From positions 47,132 to 111,131 of the forward strand of contig DAOQAK010000005.1 of the NCBI GenBank assembly GCA_035353855.1: a stretch of DNA of 64,000 nt, read 5' to 3'. The notes beneath the pieces were generated by a model, which worked only from the letters and a program-made list of their open reading frames with translations, ran no database searches and was not told the DNA's origin. Position numbers and translations under genes: made by a program. This DNA comes from Bacteroidales bacterium. GTDB taxonomy: Bacteria; Bacteroidota; Bacteroidia; Bacteroidales; CG2-30-32-10. This document shows positions 43,365 to 52,119 of this stretch, piece after piece (the stretch's first letter is position 1; each line of letters starts with the position of its first letter).

Positions 43365-43474
43365 GATTATAAAAATTTATTCCTATTAAGGGAATAGTTC
43401 TGTAAATAAATCTAATTATATGATAAACCCTTTATTTTCGCATATTCCGCGAGTTGTTTATCAAATAACAACTG

Positions 43475-43482
43475 CAAAATTA
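43475..43482 (-). promoter_or_regulatory. Possible -7 element for the oxidoreductase gene
   Basis: CAAAATTA reads TAATTTTG on the minus strand, about 110 bases before the ATG. Just downstream on that strand, AGTTGTT and AACAACT (43452-43473) form a 7-bp inverted repeat that could be an operator. Confidence 0.4.
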
Positions 43483-43529
43483 TACGTTTTTTAATTCGCT
43501 GAATGATTTTTACAGATTATTTTTTTATC

Positions 43530-43674
43530 AATAGTTCGGTAATTTTTTAGTATTTTTTGGGCTAAAGCCCAATTTTATTGAGTTTTAATAGCCCCGACCT
43601 TAAGGTCGGGGCTATTACGAAACCCACAATTATCAAGGACTTTAGTCCTTAAATAAAAAAATTACCGAACTGTT
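43530..43674. mobile_element. 145-bp MITE-like element with terminal inverted repeats
   Basis: Terminal arms at 43530-43548 and 43656-43674 are 19-bp inverted repeats with 18 matches (containing AGTTCGGTAATTTTTT). Inside are a 12-base palindrome GGGCTAAAGCCC (43559-43570), a perfect 30-base palindrome centred at 43601/43602 (arms AATAGCCCCGACCTT), and a hairpin AAGGACT-TT-AGTCCTT at 43635-43650. No ORF is present. I see no clear target-site duplication, so mobility is inferred from structure alone. Confidence 0.65.
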
Positions 43675-43721
43675 ATTTTATGAAATGCAAATATTATTAC
43701 TTTGCTATAAATCGGAATTAC

Positions 43722-43826
43722 CAGCAATTCATTTCGCCGGCATTTATTTAAGCAGCAGGTAATGCGTAAATCCCTTTAATTACAATGGTTTTATCGGTTT
43801 TTGAATTTTTTCAGAACGTATTACCG
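43722..43826 (-). pseudogene. Decayed 3' end of an RND efflux adaptor gene
   Basis: This stretch aligns base by base with the 3' end of the adaptor gene at 44927-45033, at roughly 80% identity by eye, including a shared run of 20 bases (ACAATGGTTTTATCGGTTTT). Translated on the minus strand it reads KTDKTIVIKGIYALPAA, a stop, then INAGEMNC, against KTDKTIVIKGAYALLAA and KNAGEMSC in the intact copy. The rest of the gene is missing. It indicates that a second efflux operon or a local duplication once existed here. Confidence 0.8.
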
Positions 43827-43864
43827 GAACTGTTTCAAAAACGCAATTACTTTTGAAAATAGAA

Positions 43865-44776
43865 TTAACCTCTTTTAAAAAGCGCTTTAATGATTAATCC
43901 AGCCATTTTAGGATTTTCCTTTAGTCGCCTGGTGCAATATGCAAACCATTTGATTCCGAAAGGAACATAAACGCGCATGGTATGACCCTTGTCGGTTATG
44001 GATTTTCTGAGATCGGGAGTAACGCCAAGAAGCATTTGGAATTCGTACATATTTTTTGGCACATTATATTTTTCGATTAGCTTATATGCTCCGTCAACTA
44101 AAGGTTTATCGTGGGTAGCGATACCAACATAGATTTTATTTTTAAACATAAACTCAAGATCTTCAAGATAATGCTGGTTTATTTCTTCATAATGTTTAAA
44201 AGCCAATTCTTTTGGTTCATTATAAATTCCTTTGCAAAGCCTGAAATTCAAAGGAATTTCGGGAGTGTTAACATCTAAAAGATTGGTAACATCTGATAAT
44301 GTTCTTTTCAGATAAGCCTGAACAACCAGACCAACATTCTTTGGAAATTCCTTTTTCAGTTTTCTAAATAATTCAATTTCTATATCGGTACATTGTGTGT
44401 CTTCCATATCAACTCTGACAAAGTTATCATATTCGGCTGCTTTTTTTACAACTTCACGAATATGTTTATAACAAACTTCTTTATCAATTAAAAGTCCGAA
44501 CATTGTAGGTTTTAATGAATAATTCCCATCAATTTTATTCTTCTGTATCGTTTCTATTACTTCAAGATATTCATTTTTGTTTTGTTCAGCTTCATCAAGG
44601 TTCTTAATAAATTCGCCGAGTATATCTATCGTTATTTTTATGCCCTGTGCGTTTAAGTCTTTACAATAGCCGATAGCTTCATTGAGAGTTTTCCCTGCTA
44701 CATATCTTTTTGAGAACACCCATACAAACTGCTGGGGCATGTAAGGAAGCATTGCTGCAATCATTTTGTTGAACAT
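43865..44776 (-). CDS. Proline dehydrogenase
   Basis: A 303-aa FAD-dependent (beta-alpha)8 barrel that oxidises L-proline to pyrroline-5-carboxylate. Recognised motifs in order are FVRVDMEDTQ (about 134), VVQAYLKRT (about 171), FRLCKGIYNEP (about 197), IATHDKPLVDGAYKL, YEFQMLLGV and MRVYVPFGIKWFAYCTRRL. It is a stand-alone enzyme rather than fused PutA; no P5C dehydrogenase is in the window. Upstream of the multi-module oxidoreductase on the same strand, but separated by a 500-base gap with a repeat element and a pseudogene fragment, so co-transcription is uncertain. Confidence 0.9.
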   Translation of the reverse strand: MFNKMIAAMLPYMPQQFVWVFSKRYVAGKTLNEAIGYCKDLNAQGIKITIDILGEFIKNLDEAEQNKNEYLEVIETIQKNKIDGNYSLKPTMFGLLIDKEVCYKHIREVVKKAAEYDNFVRVDMEDTQCTDIEIELFRKLKKEFPKNVGLVVQAYLKRTLSDVTNLLDVNTPEIPLNFRLCKGIYNEPKELAFKHYEEINQHYLEDLEFMFKNKIYVGIATHDKPLVDGAYKLIEKYNVPKNMYEFQMLLGVTPDLRKSITDKGHTMRVYVPFGIKWFAYCTRRLKENPKMAGLIIKALFKRG

Positions 44777-44845
44777 AGTTTTTCAGATTAATGATATAAT
44801 AAATAGGTTTCTTTTTAATATATTAAATGAATAATATATTTTTGG

Positions 44846-44853
44846 CAAATTTA
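44846..44853 (-). promoter_or_regulatory. Possible -7 element for proline dehydrogenase
   Basis: CAAATTTA reads TAAATTTG on the minus strand, about 70 bases before the ATG. A -33 partner is not evident. Confidence 0.35.
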
Positions 44854-44926
44854 TATATTATTCGATTCGCTGATTATATTTTTAATGAAAAGAAAATATT
44901 ATTTTATTTGCTATTCATTAAGAGGA

Positions 44927-46099
44927 TTAACAACTCATTTCCCCGGCATTTTTTAATGCGGCAAGTAATGCATAAGCTCCTTTAATAACAATGGTTTTAT
45001 CGGTTTTAGAAATTTTTTCAGGAAGGGTTACCTGGGTAAATCCACCTGCGCTTGTTCCTTTTGTGATTTCTACCATCAGGAAATCATTGACTGTTTTACC
45101 TTCTTCATTTCTTTTTCCTTTTGAAATGAAAATATAATCTTTATCATCAAACGAAACAATAGCATCGGTAGGAAGCGCATCAACCAACTCTTCACCGGTT
45201 TCAACCTGTGCCGATACATACATTCCGGCAATCAAATCTTTAGCATCGCCATCAACTGTTGCGTATACTTTAACGGTTTTATCATCATTGATTGCTTTAC
45301 CTACGCGGTAAACGGTGGCTTTGTAAGAAATGTCGTTATTGTTGGTGGTTTTGAATTCGATATCCTGTCCTTCTTTTATTTTTTCCAGATCTTTCTCGAA
45401 CATGGTCAGTTCCAGTGTAAGCTTATCGTTGTTGATAATTTCAAAAACAATATCTGTTGCTTCAACATATTTTCCCACATTCACATTTACGGTTTTAATA
45501 TATCCGTTTATAGGGGAAACTAAATTTACCGAACTTGTAATTTTGTCATCTTTCAGTTGACCAACTGAAATACCAATAAGGGCAAGCTTTTGCTCATATG
45601 CATTTACTTTTGCTTTTAATGTTTTATATTCTGAAAGTGACTGCTGGTAAGTTTTAGCTGAATTTACATTTCCTTCATAAAGTTCTTTCTGGCGCTGGTA
45701 TTCGGTTTCAGAATATTCGAGCTGGCTTTTACTTTCAAGGTAGTTTTGCTGAAGTTCAATAAATTCGGGATTTTCAATAACTGCAAGTACCTGACCTTTT
45801 TTTACGGGACTGCCTTGCAACAGGTCGGTGCTTTTGATATATCCGCCCAATGGTGCTGAAACTGTAACCAGGTTTTGTGGCGGAACATTAATAATTCCGC
45901 TGAGTTTTAAAACGCTTCCGATATTTTTTTGTTCTACATTTCCCAGTTCTATCCCGGCAAGTTTGTATTGCTCTTCGTTCATTTCACAAGTGTTTTCGGG
46001 AAGTGTTTCACTTTCTTCTTCACTTTTTTTACTGCCATTTCCACATGCAGTGGCAAACAGAATTCCAAAAAGCATAATGGCAATTATATTATTTTTCAT
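44927..46099 (-). CDS. RND heavy-metal efflux periplasmic adaptor (CusB/HlyD family)
   Basis: A 390-aa lipoprotein (lipobox FATAC, Cys19) that bridges the inner-membrane pump and the outer-membrane channel. Residues about 70-115 and 175-215 form the split barrel-sandwich (lipoyl-like) domain (LGGYIKSTDLLQG, PINGYIKTVNVNVG). They flank an alpha-helical hairpin at about 115-175 (QNYLESKSQLEYSETEYQRQ). Beta-barrel and membrane-proximal domains follow, ending KTIVIKGAYALLAALKN. It lies 24 bases after the pump gene as the last gene of the efflux operon. Its 3' end has a decayed copy at 43722-43826. Confidence 0.92.
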   Translation of the reverse strand: MKNNIIAIMLFGILFATACGNGSKKSEEESETLPENTCEMNEEQYKLAGIELGNVEQKNIGSVLKLSGIINVPPQNLVTVSAPLGGYIKSTDLLQGSPVKKGQVLAVIENPEFIELQQNYLESKSQLEYSETEYQRQKELYEGNVNSAKTYQQSLSEYKTLKAKVNAYEQKLALIGISVGQLKDDKITSSVNLVSPINGYIKTVNVNVGKYVEATDIVFEIINNDKLTLELTMFEKDLEKIKEGQDIEFKTTNNNDISYKATVYRVGKAINDDKTVKVYATVDGDAKDLIAGMYVSAQVETGEELVDALPTDAIVSFDDKDYIFISKGKRNEEGKTVNDFLMVEITKGTSAGGFTQVTLPEKISKTDKTIVIKGAYALLAALKNAGEMSC

Positions 46100-46123
46100 A
46101 AAATTGATTTTTATAAATTTTTA

Positions 46124-49100
46124 TTATTTGATTTTTCCGATAAATTCATCAATTGCGATAACTGTGAAATTGAAGTCAAGCAACGATTCCAGATAATTGC
46201 TTCTGATTTCAATAGCTCTGTCAAGGCTTTGAACATATTCAACATAATCAATATTCCCGGCTTTATAACTTTTATTTGCTGAAGAAATAATTAATTCAGA
46301 CTGAGCTAAAGCTTTTGTTTCGTAGTAATCGAGATTTGTTTTGTATTTCGAATACTCCTGCAACAACGAAGCATACTCGTTTTGCGCTATCCTGATATTA
46401 TTTTCAAAATTCTGCTCTGCAATTTCCTTATTTATTTTAGCTGCCTGAATTTTTGATTTCTCAGAATTAAAAAACAGGGGAATCGTTATACCTGCTGAAA
46501 TGCCCGTGAACCGGTCGTTTTCAGAGAGGTCTTTATTAGATTGATTAAAATATCCTACTGTAAAATCGGGTAGCATTGCTGAGGCTTCCGTTTTAGCTTC
46601 ATACGTTGAAATATCGATTTGCTGTTTCGAAATCCCAAGCGAAGGGTTTTCCATAATAACAGAACTGTCAGATTGAATAACGTATGGAAGCTTTACCAAT
46701 TCCGAATCGGAAATTTCTATTGCTGTGGTTTGATTCAGCAACGATGCCAGTTTTTTCTTATAGATTTCAATATCTGCCAGAATATTTTTTTGATGGGTAT
46801 TGATTTCCATTAATTGTGTTTCTGCTGTTATTTTTTCTAATTGTGATGATTCGCCTGTTTTATTTTTTAAATCGGCTGCTTTTTGAAAATTGCGGTACAA
46901 ACTATCCTGGAATTTCAATAGTTTCAGCGTTGAATAACAAAAAGCAAGTTCAAAATAATTACGTTTTACATCGGCAACAATTTTTGATTTGGAAAGAAGC
47001 AAATTGTATTCTGAACTTTTAACAGTTGCTTGTGCCATTTTGTTTTTATAAACATAAACCGTTGGAAATTGAACAGACTGCGAAACATTGATGTTGTTAT
47101 CTTTTACGAAAGAATTGGATTGTCCGTATGTATAATCAACAGAAGTTTTGTCAATATTCCATGAAGCGGATTTTAATTTTTTATTCATATCCACATTCAT
47201 TTCAGCCGCATTGATTTCGCCGTTTTTTTCAAGAGCTTTGTTAATTGCTTTTTCAAGAGTATATGTTTCTGTATTTACATTCTGTGCATTGGTTATTGAA
47301 GGTAATGCAATACAAAGCAAAGCAATAATAACTCCTAATGCAGGGTTAATAGTTGATTTGGCATTCTTTTTATTTTTTCGCGTAAACAAAACATACAGTA
47401 CGGGAAGGATGATAAGAGTAAGAATAGTTGATGAAATAAGACCGCCAATTACAACTGAAGCCAGTGGTTTTTGGACCTCAGCTCCGGCAGAATTTGAAAG
47501 GGCCATAGGCAAAAACCCAAATGAAGCCACAATAGCCGTCATTATTACCGGGCGCAAACGGATACGTATTCCTTTTCGAACGCGTTCATAAATATCAGAA
47601 ATGCCTTCGTCTTTTTCCAGTCGGTTGAATTCGGCTACAAGAACAATTCCGTTCAAAACAGCAACCCCGAAGAGTGCGATGAATCCTACACCGGCAGAGA
47701 TACTGAAATTCATATCACGTAAATATAAAGCAACAATCCCGCCGATTGCCGAGAAAGGAACAGCTGTATATATAAGTAATGTTTGCTTGAAGGAATGGAA
47801 TGTAAAAAAAAGCAAAATAAAAATAAGAAGCAGTACAACCGGAACGGCAATAAACAAGCGTTCTTTGGCTTCAACTAAATTTTCGAATTGACCGCCATAA
47901 TCAAAATAATATCCTGCGGGAAGTTTTACTTTTTTATCTAGCTTGTTGCGAACTTCATCAACTACAGATTGCACATCTCTTCCGCGAACATTGAAACCAA
48001 CATTGATTCTTCTTTTGGTGCTTTCGCGTGAAACCTGCGCTGTACCATTTTTTAAGGTAACGTCAGCAACCTGATCGAGTGTAATCTGATTTCCATTTTT
48101 CAGCGGGATGTAAATATTTTTTATAAAGTCGATATCCTGACGATAATCTTTGTCATACCTGACAACCAAATCGAAACGTTTTTCTTCATCGTAAACAACA
48201 CCTGCAATATTGCCGGCAAATGCGGTTTTCAGCAAATTGTTCACATCTGAAATATTCAATCCGTAATGAGCTAATTTCTTACGATTGTAAATAACCTGTA
48301 CTTGTCCGGAACCGGTAACTTTCTCTACACTGATGTCGGTTACACCTTCAACCGGAGTAATTAGTTTTTCTACTTGTTCTGCTTTTTCTGCAAGAACATC
48401 AAGGTTGTCGCCAAATATTTTTACCGCCACATCCTGTTTTGCACCTGACATGAATTCATTGAAACGCATTTGTATCGGTTGTTGAAATTCGAACTTTACT
48501 CCGGCAAGTACCGATAATTCCTTTTGCATTTTTTCAATCATTTCTTCGCGGGTTTCAGCGCTTGTCCATTCTTTTTTATTTTTCATTACAATAATGTAAT
48601 CACCGGTTTCCATAGGTGTGGGGTCGGTTGGAATTTCGCCTGCTCCTATTTTACATACCGCATGTTTTACTTCGGGAAATTTCGACATCAAAATTTTGTT
48701 AGCTTTTTCAACTGCTTCGATCGTATGTGAAAGCGAGCCTCCCTGAAGTGTGATTACTCCGGCAGCCAAATCGCCTTCTTCAAGATTCGGAATAAATTCG
48801 CCACCCAGTGTATTGAATAATAAAATACTTCCGGCAAATAACATAACAGAAGCCAATACTACTGATACTTTGTGTTTGAGAGAAAAATTAAGAAGCGGAC
48901 TAATAATTTTTAAAAATCCCGACATTATTTTATCAGAAATATTTTTTTTGTATTTCGTTTTTCTGCTCAGGAAAAGACATGAAGCAACGGGAACATAAGT
49001 AAGCGAAAGTATGATTGCTCCGAGTATTGCAAAACTTACTGTTTGTGCCATAGGGCGAAACATTTTTCCTTCAATTCCTACCAATGCGAGTATAGGAAGA

Positions 49101-50491
49101 TAAACAATAAGAATTATGATCTGCCCGAAAGTTGCTGAATTCATCATGCGTTTAGCCGATTCATAAACTTCAATATCCATTTGCCCGGATGTTAATTTTG
49201 TGATTCCGACATGATGCGTTTTGCTTTGTGTGATGCGGTGAATAACACTTTCAACAATAATGACGGCACCATCAACAATAAGCCCAAAGTCAATGGCGCC
49301 AAGGCTCATCAGGTTTCCCGATACACCAAATAAATTCATCAAGGAAATTGCAAACAACATGGAAAGCGGAATTACCGAAGCAACAACAAGTCCGGCACGT
49401 AAATTTCCAAGTAACAAAACCAAAACAAAAATTACAATTAATCCTCCTTCAATTAAATTCTTTGAAACAGTCCCAACAGCGCGGTCGACAAGCTCTGTGC
49501 GATCATAGTAAGGTTCTATTTCCAAACCTTCTGGTAATGATTTCTGGATAGTTTCCATTCGTTTTTTCACGTCGGTAACAACTTTTGAAGCGTTCGAACC
49601 TTTCAGCATCATTACTACTCCGCCAACGGCTTCTCCTGTTGTATCAACTACAAAAGCACCATAGCGCGGCGCATGACCCATCTGGACTTTTGAAACATCA
49701 CTGATTAAAATAGGTATTCCATCATTATTATTTTTTACAACTATATTCCCGACATCTTCAAGTGAATTAACCAAGCCGATTCCGCGAATGAAATATGCTG
49801 TAGGATTTTTTTCAATGTAAGCACTTCCGGTGTTTTGATTATTACATTCAAGGGCAGAAAAGATCTCATCAAGCGTAACACCCATTGCACGCAGCTTATC
49901 GGGGTTCACGGCAACTTCATATTGCTGAAGGAAACCTCCGTAGCTGTTAACATCGGCAACACCGGGTGTACCAAGTAATTCGCGGCGAACAATCCAATCC
50001 TGGATAGTACGTAATGACATGGCATCATACTTTTTCTCATAACCCGGTTTAATATGAAGTGTATATTGATAAATTTCTCCTAACCCCGACGAAATAGGCG
50101 CCATTTGCGGGGTTGTGAGTCCTGCCGGAATTAACTCTTCGGCTTCGTTAAGCCGTTCTGAAATTTGCTGACGTGCCCAGTAAATGTCTGTATTGTCTTT
50201 AAACACGACAGTTACAACCGATAAGCCAAGTCTTGAAATTGAACGCAATTCAATAACGTGGGGAATATTTGCTACCGAAACTTCTACAGGTGCCGAAATA
50301 AATTGTTCTACTTCATTTGCAGCCAGTGTAGGAGCAATGGAAATGATCTGAACCTGGTTGTTGGTAATGTCAGGAACCGCATCAATGGGCAATTCTCTTA
50401 AAGAGAATATTCCCCACAATATCAAGAAAAAAACAAATAATCCAATAAGTATTTTATTCTTGATAGAAAAATTAATGATTTTATCTATCAT
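46124..50491 (-). CDS. CzcA/CusA-type heavy-metal RND pump fused to a TolC-like outer-membrane efflux domain
   Basis: A 1,455-aa protein. Residues 1-1040 are a complete heavy-metal RND transporter with twelve membrane helices and two periplasmic loops. The fourth-helix motif DFGLIVDGAVIIVES (401-415, with Asp401, Asp407, Glu414) matches divalent-cation (CzcA/CnrA) pumps better than copper/silver pumps. Residues about 1050-1070 form a hydrophobic signal-like segment ending SITNAQ. Residues about 1072-1455 are a TolC/CusC-type efflux domain with two long coiled-coil repeats (QLEKITAETQLMEINTHQKN; IAQNEYASLLQEYSKY). The pump and channel would be made as one chain, possibly cleaved after the internal signal. 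Such fusions are known in Bacteroidota. It is second in the operon, before the adaptor. Confidence 0.92.
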   Translation of the reverse strand: MIDKIINFSIKNKILIGLFVFFLILWGIFSLRELPIDAVPDITNNQVQIISIAPTLAANEVEQFISAPVEVSVANIPHVIELRSISRLGLSVVTVVFKDNTDIYWARQQISERLNEAEELIPAGLTTPQMAPISSGLGEIYQYTLHIKPGYEKKYDAMSLRTIQDWIVRRELLGTPGVADVNSYGGFLQQYEVAVNPDKLRAMGVTLDEIFSALECNNQNTGSAYIEKNPTAYFIRGIGLVNSLEDVGNIVVKNNNDGIPILISDVSKVQMGHAPRYGAFVVDTTGEAVGGVVMMLKGSNASKVVTDVKKRMETIQKSLPEGLEIEPYYDRTELVDRAVGTVSKNLIEGGLIVIFVLVLLLGNLRAGLVVASVIPLSMLFAISLMNLFGVSGNLMSLGAIDFGLIVDGAVIIVESVIHRITQSKTHHVGITKLTSGQMDIEVYESAKRMMNSATFGQIIILIVYLPILALVGIEGKMFRPMAQTVSFAILGAIILSLTYVPVASCLFLSRKTKYKKNISDKIMSGFLKIISPLLNFSLKHKVSVVLASVMLFAGSILLFNTLGGEFIPNLEEGDLAAGVITLQGGSLSHTIEAVEKANKILMSKFPEVKHAVCKIGAGEIPTDPTPMETGDYIIVMKNKKEWTSAETREEMIEKMQKELSVLAGVKFEFQQPIQMRFNEFMSGAKQDVAVKIFGDNLDVLAEKAEQVEKLITPVEGVTDISVEKVTGSGQVQVIYNRKKLAHYGLNISDVNNLLKTAFAGNIAGVVYDEEKRFDLVVRYDKDYRQDIDFIKNIYIPLKNGNQITLDQVADVTLKNGTAQVSRESTKRRINVGFNVRGRDVQSVVDEVRNKLDKKVKLPAGYYFDYGGQFENLVEAKERLFIAVPVVLLLIFILLFFTFHSFKQTLLIYTAVPFSAIGGIVALYLRDMNFSISAGVGFIALFGVAVLNGIVLVAEFNRLEKDEGISDIYERVRKGIRIRLRPVIMTAIVASFGFLPMALSNSAGAEVQKPLASVVIGGLISSTILTLIILPVLYVLFTRKNKKNAKSTINPALGVIIALLCIALPSITNAQNVNTETYTLEKAINKALEKNGEINAAEMNVDMNKKLKSASWNIDKTSVDYTYGQSNSFVKDNNINVSQSVQFPTVYVYKNKMAQATVKSSEYNLLLSKSKIVADVKRNYFELAFCYSTLKLLKFQDSLYRNFQKAADLKNKTGESSQLEKITAETQLMEINTHQKNILADIEIYKKKLASLLNQTTAIEISDSELVKLPYVIQSDSSVIMENPSLGISKQQIDISTYEAKTEASAMLPDFTVGYFNQSNKDLSENDRFTGISAGITIPLFFNSEKSKIQAAKINKEIAEQNFENNIRIAQNEYASLLQEYSKYKTNLDYYETKALAQSELIISSANKSYKAGNIDYVEYVQSLDRAIEIRSNYLESLLDFNFTVIAIDEFIGKIK

Positions 50492-50575
50492 CTGATTAAT
50501 ATTTTAATAATGAAATAATACAGGAATGACAAAGCATTTAAGCTTTGCTTTAAAAAAAATGAAATAAAAAATCAA

Positions 50576-50893
50576 TCAGATTTTAGGCGGTTGCCAGATT
50601 TGATAATAGATTTCAGGAATTGAGTGTTCAACGTATTCTGTAATAATTTCTTTTGATAATGTTGATATTTGATGAAATTCAAAAGAGAGTGAAACAACAG
50701 TATTCACCTGGCAGCAGTTACAAAAACAGAATGGCGAACAATGATGACAGCAATTTTCATCATGATGCTCATTGCACGATTTACTATCTTTTATTTTCTG
50801 AACCGAAAATGCTTCATGGTCACCATTGTCTTTACAGGGATAAAAACAAAGAGAAGAAATATATATAGCAAGTATCAGATGTAACCATTTCAT
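50576..50893 (-). CDS. Small exported Cys/His-rich protein (DUF6660-like)
   Basis: A 105-aa protein with an N-terminal hydrophobic signal (MKWLHLILAIYISSLCF) followed by a dense metal-ligand cluster, CNEHHDENCCHHC then CFCNCCQ (about residues 38-64). The start is the ATG at 50893; an in-frame TTG one codon earlier is ignored. It is the first gene of the efflux operon, 84 bases before the pump. Its position and ligand cluster suggest periplasmic metal binding, sensing or delivery to the pump. Similar proteins sit at the head of Bacteroidota Czc/Cus operons. Mechanism is unknown. Confidence 0.7.
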   Translation of the reverse strand: MKWLHLILAIYISSLCFYPCKDNGDHEAFSVQKIKDSKSCNEHHDENCCHHCSPFCFCNCCQVNTVVSLSFEFHQISTLSKEIITEYVEHSIPEIYYQIWQPPKI

Positions 50894-50950
50894 CAAAGCA
50901 AAAATATAAAATAATTTTAAAGGTTGAAATTAATTAAGAAAAATTTAAGA

Positions 50951-51058
50951 AATTATACTCGTTCTAAACAGTTTTGCCTTTGCAAAACTGTTTAGAACGA
51001 GTTATACCGTACAGAGAACAAAAAATATTTTGCAAAACTCTTTTCTGTCGGTATAATT
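50951..51058. repeat. 108-bp nested inverted-repeat element between efflux and pst operons
   Basis: A perfect 21-bp inverted repeat (50957-50977 with 50982-51002, loop CTTT) is followed by a second, imperfect one (TATACCG-T-ACAGA from 51003, TCTGTCGGTATA at 51044-51055). The whole is bounded by AATTATAC (50951-50958) and GTATAATT (51051-51058). The word TTTTGCAAAAC recurs inside. It lies between divergent genes, so it is not a simple terminator. It may be a small mobile element or a regulatory structure. Confidence 0.65.
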
Positions 51059-51093
51059 ATTATCTACTAAGTCTGTAGAGTTAATATTTTTTA

Positions 51094-51101
51094 TATATTT
51101 G
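51094..51101 (+). promoter_or_regulatory. Possible -7 element for pstS
   Basis: TATATTTG matches TAnnTTTG and lies 22 bases before the pstS ATG. TCTG at 51072-51075 is a weak -33 candidate, 18 bases away. No obvious Pho box is seen. Confidence 0.45.
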
Positions 51102-51123
51102 TTCTTCTAAAAAAATCATTAAA

Positions 51124-52095
51124 ATGAAAAATTCAATCACAATTTTATTTGCTGTTATCATTTTTGCTGCATCTTCATGCGGAACTTCTTCTGAAAAAAA
51201 AGAAAATAAAACAAACATTTCTGATTTAAAAGGCAACATAAGTATTTCCGGTGCTTTTGCACTTTACCCGCTTGCACAAAAATGGGCCGATGAATTTTGC
51301 AAATTAAATCCTAATGTAAAAATTGATGTTTCAGCCGGTGGTGCAGGTAAAGGAATGACTGATGCTTTGTCAGGATTGGTAAGCCTTGGCATGGTTTCAA
51401 GAGAAATATCAAAAGAGGAAATTGATAAAGGAGCATGGTTTATTCCCGTTACAAAAGATGCGGTTGTTCCTATTGTCAACGTTAATAATCCTGTACTTCA
51501 GCAATTATTGAACAAAGGATTAGATAAAGAAACATTAAAAAAAATATTTTTGACAGGTAGTGTTACCGATTGGGGCGCTGCTATAAAAAATGGGAAAATT
51601 AAAGGAAAGATAAATGTTTACACTCGTTCCGATGCTTGCGGTGCCGCTGATGTGTGGGCAAAATATTTAGGAAAAAAACAGGAAGATATAATAGGTACTG
51701 CAGTTTCGGGAGACCCCGGAATTACAGAAGCAGTAAAGAATGATAAACTGGGAATAGGCTATAATAATATTGGTTATGCTTACGATGCTACTTCAAAGTA
51801 TGTAGTTTCAGGTATTAAAATTTTGCCGATTGATTTTAACGGAAACGGAATGATTGATGATAAGGAATATTTTTATCAGCATAAAGATAGTATTGTAAGA
51901 GCCATTAAAGACGGGCGTTTCCCGTCACCCCCCGCACGCGATTTATATTTTGTTTGTAAAGATCAGCCGAAAGATAAAGTTGTTGTTGAATTTTTGAAAT
52001 GGGTGCTTACTGACGGGCAAAAATATGTTTCAGATGCCGGCTATATAAATCTATCAGAAGAAAAAATTAATACAGCACTTGGTAGATTGAAATAA
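51124..52095 (+). CDS. pstS: Phosphate ABC transporter substrate-binding lipoprotein
   Basis: A 323-aa periplasmic-binding protein with a lipobox (AASSCG, Cys19). Phosphate-binding motifs are ISGAFALYPLAQKW (about 41-54), SAGGAGKGMTDAL (70-82) and TRSDACGAADVWAKYL (about 167-182). An unusual insertion, DFNGNGMIDDKE (237-248), matches the 12-residue EF-hand calcium loop at every ligand position (1, 3, 5, 9, 12) and has the central Gly and Ile. It is the first gene of pstSCAB. A stem-loop after the stop may raise its expression over the membrane subunits. Confidence 0.92.
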   Translation: MKNSITILFAVIIFAASSCGTSSEKKENKTNISDLKGNISISGAFALYPLAQKWADEFCKLNPNVKIDVSAGGAGKGMTDALSGLVSLGMVSREISKEEIDKGAWFIPVTKDAVVPIVNVNNPVLQQLLNKGLDKETLKKIFLTGSVTDWGAAIKNGKIKGKINVYTRSDACGAADVWAKYLGKKQEDIIGTAVSGDPGITEAVKNDKLGIGYNNIGYAYDATSKYVVSGIKILPIDFNGNGMIDDKEYFYQHKDSIVRAIKDGRFPSPPARDLYFVCKDQPKDKVVVEFLKWVLTDGQKYVSDAGYINLSEEKINTALGRLK

Positions 52096-52119
52096 TAAAT
52101 TTATTCAGTATTACTTATT

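Noticed and set aside
47148..47591. 147-codon plus-strand ORF opposite the RND pump fusion junction
   Set aside because: The minus frame is continuous through pump helices and TolC domain; the antisense frame is low complexity with no start context.
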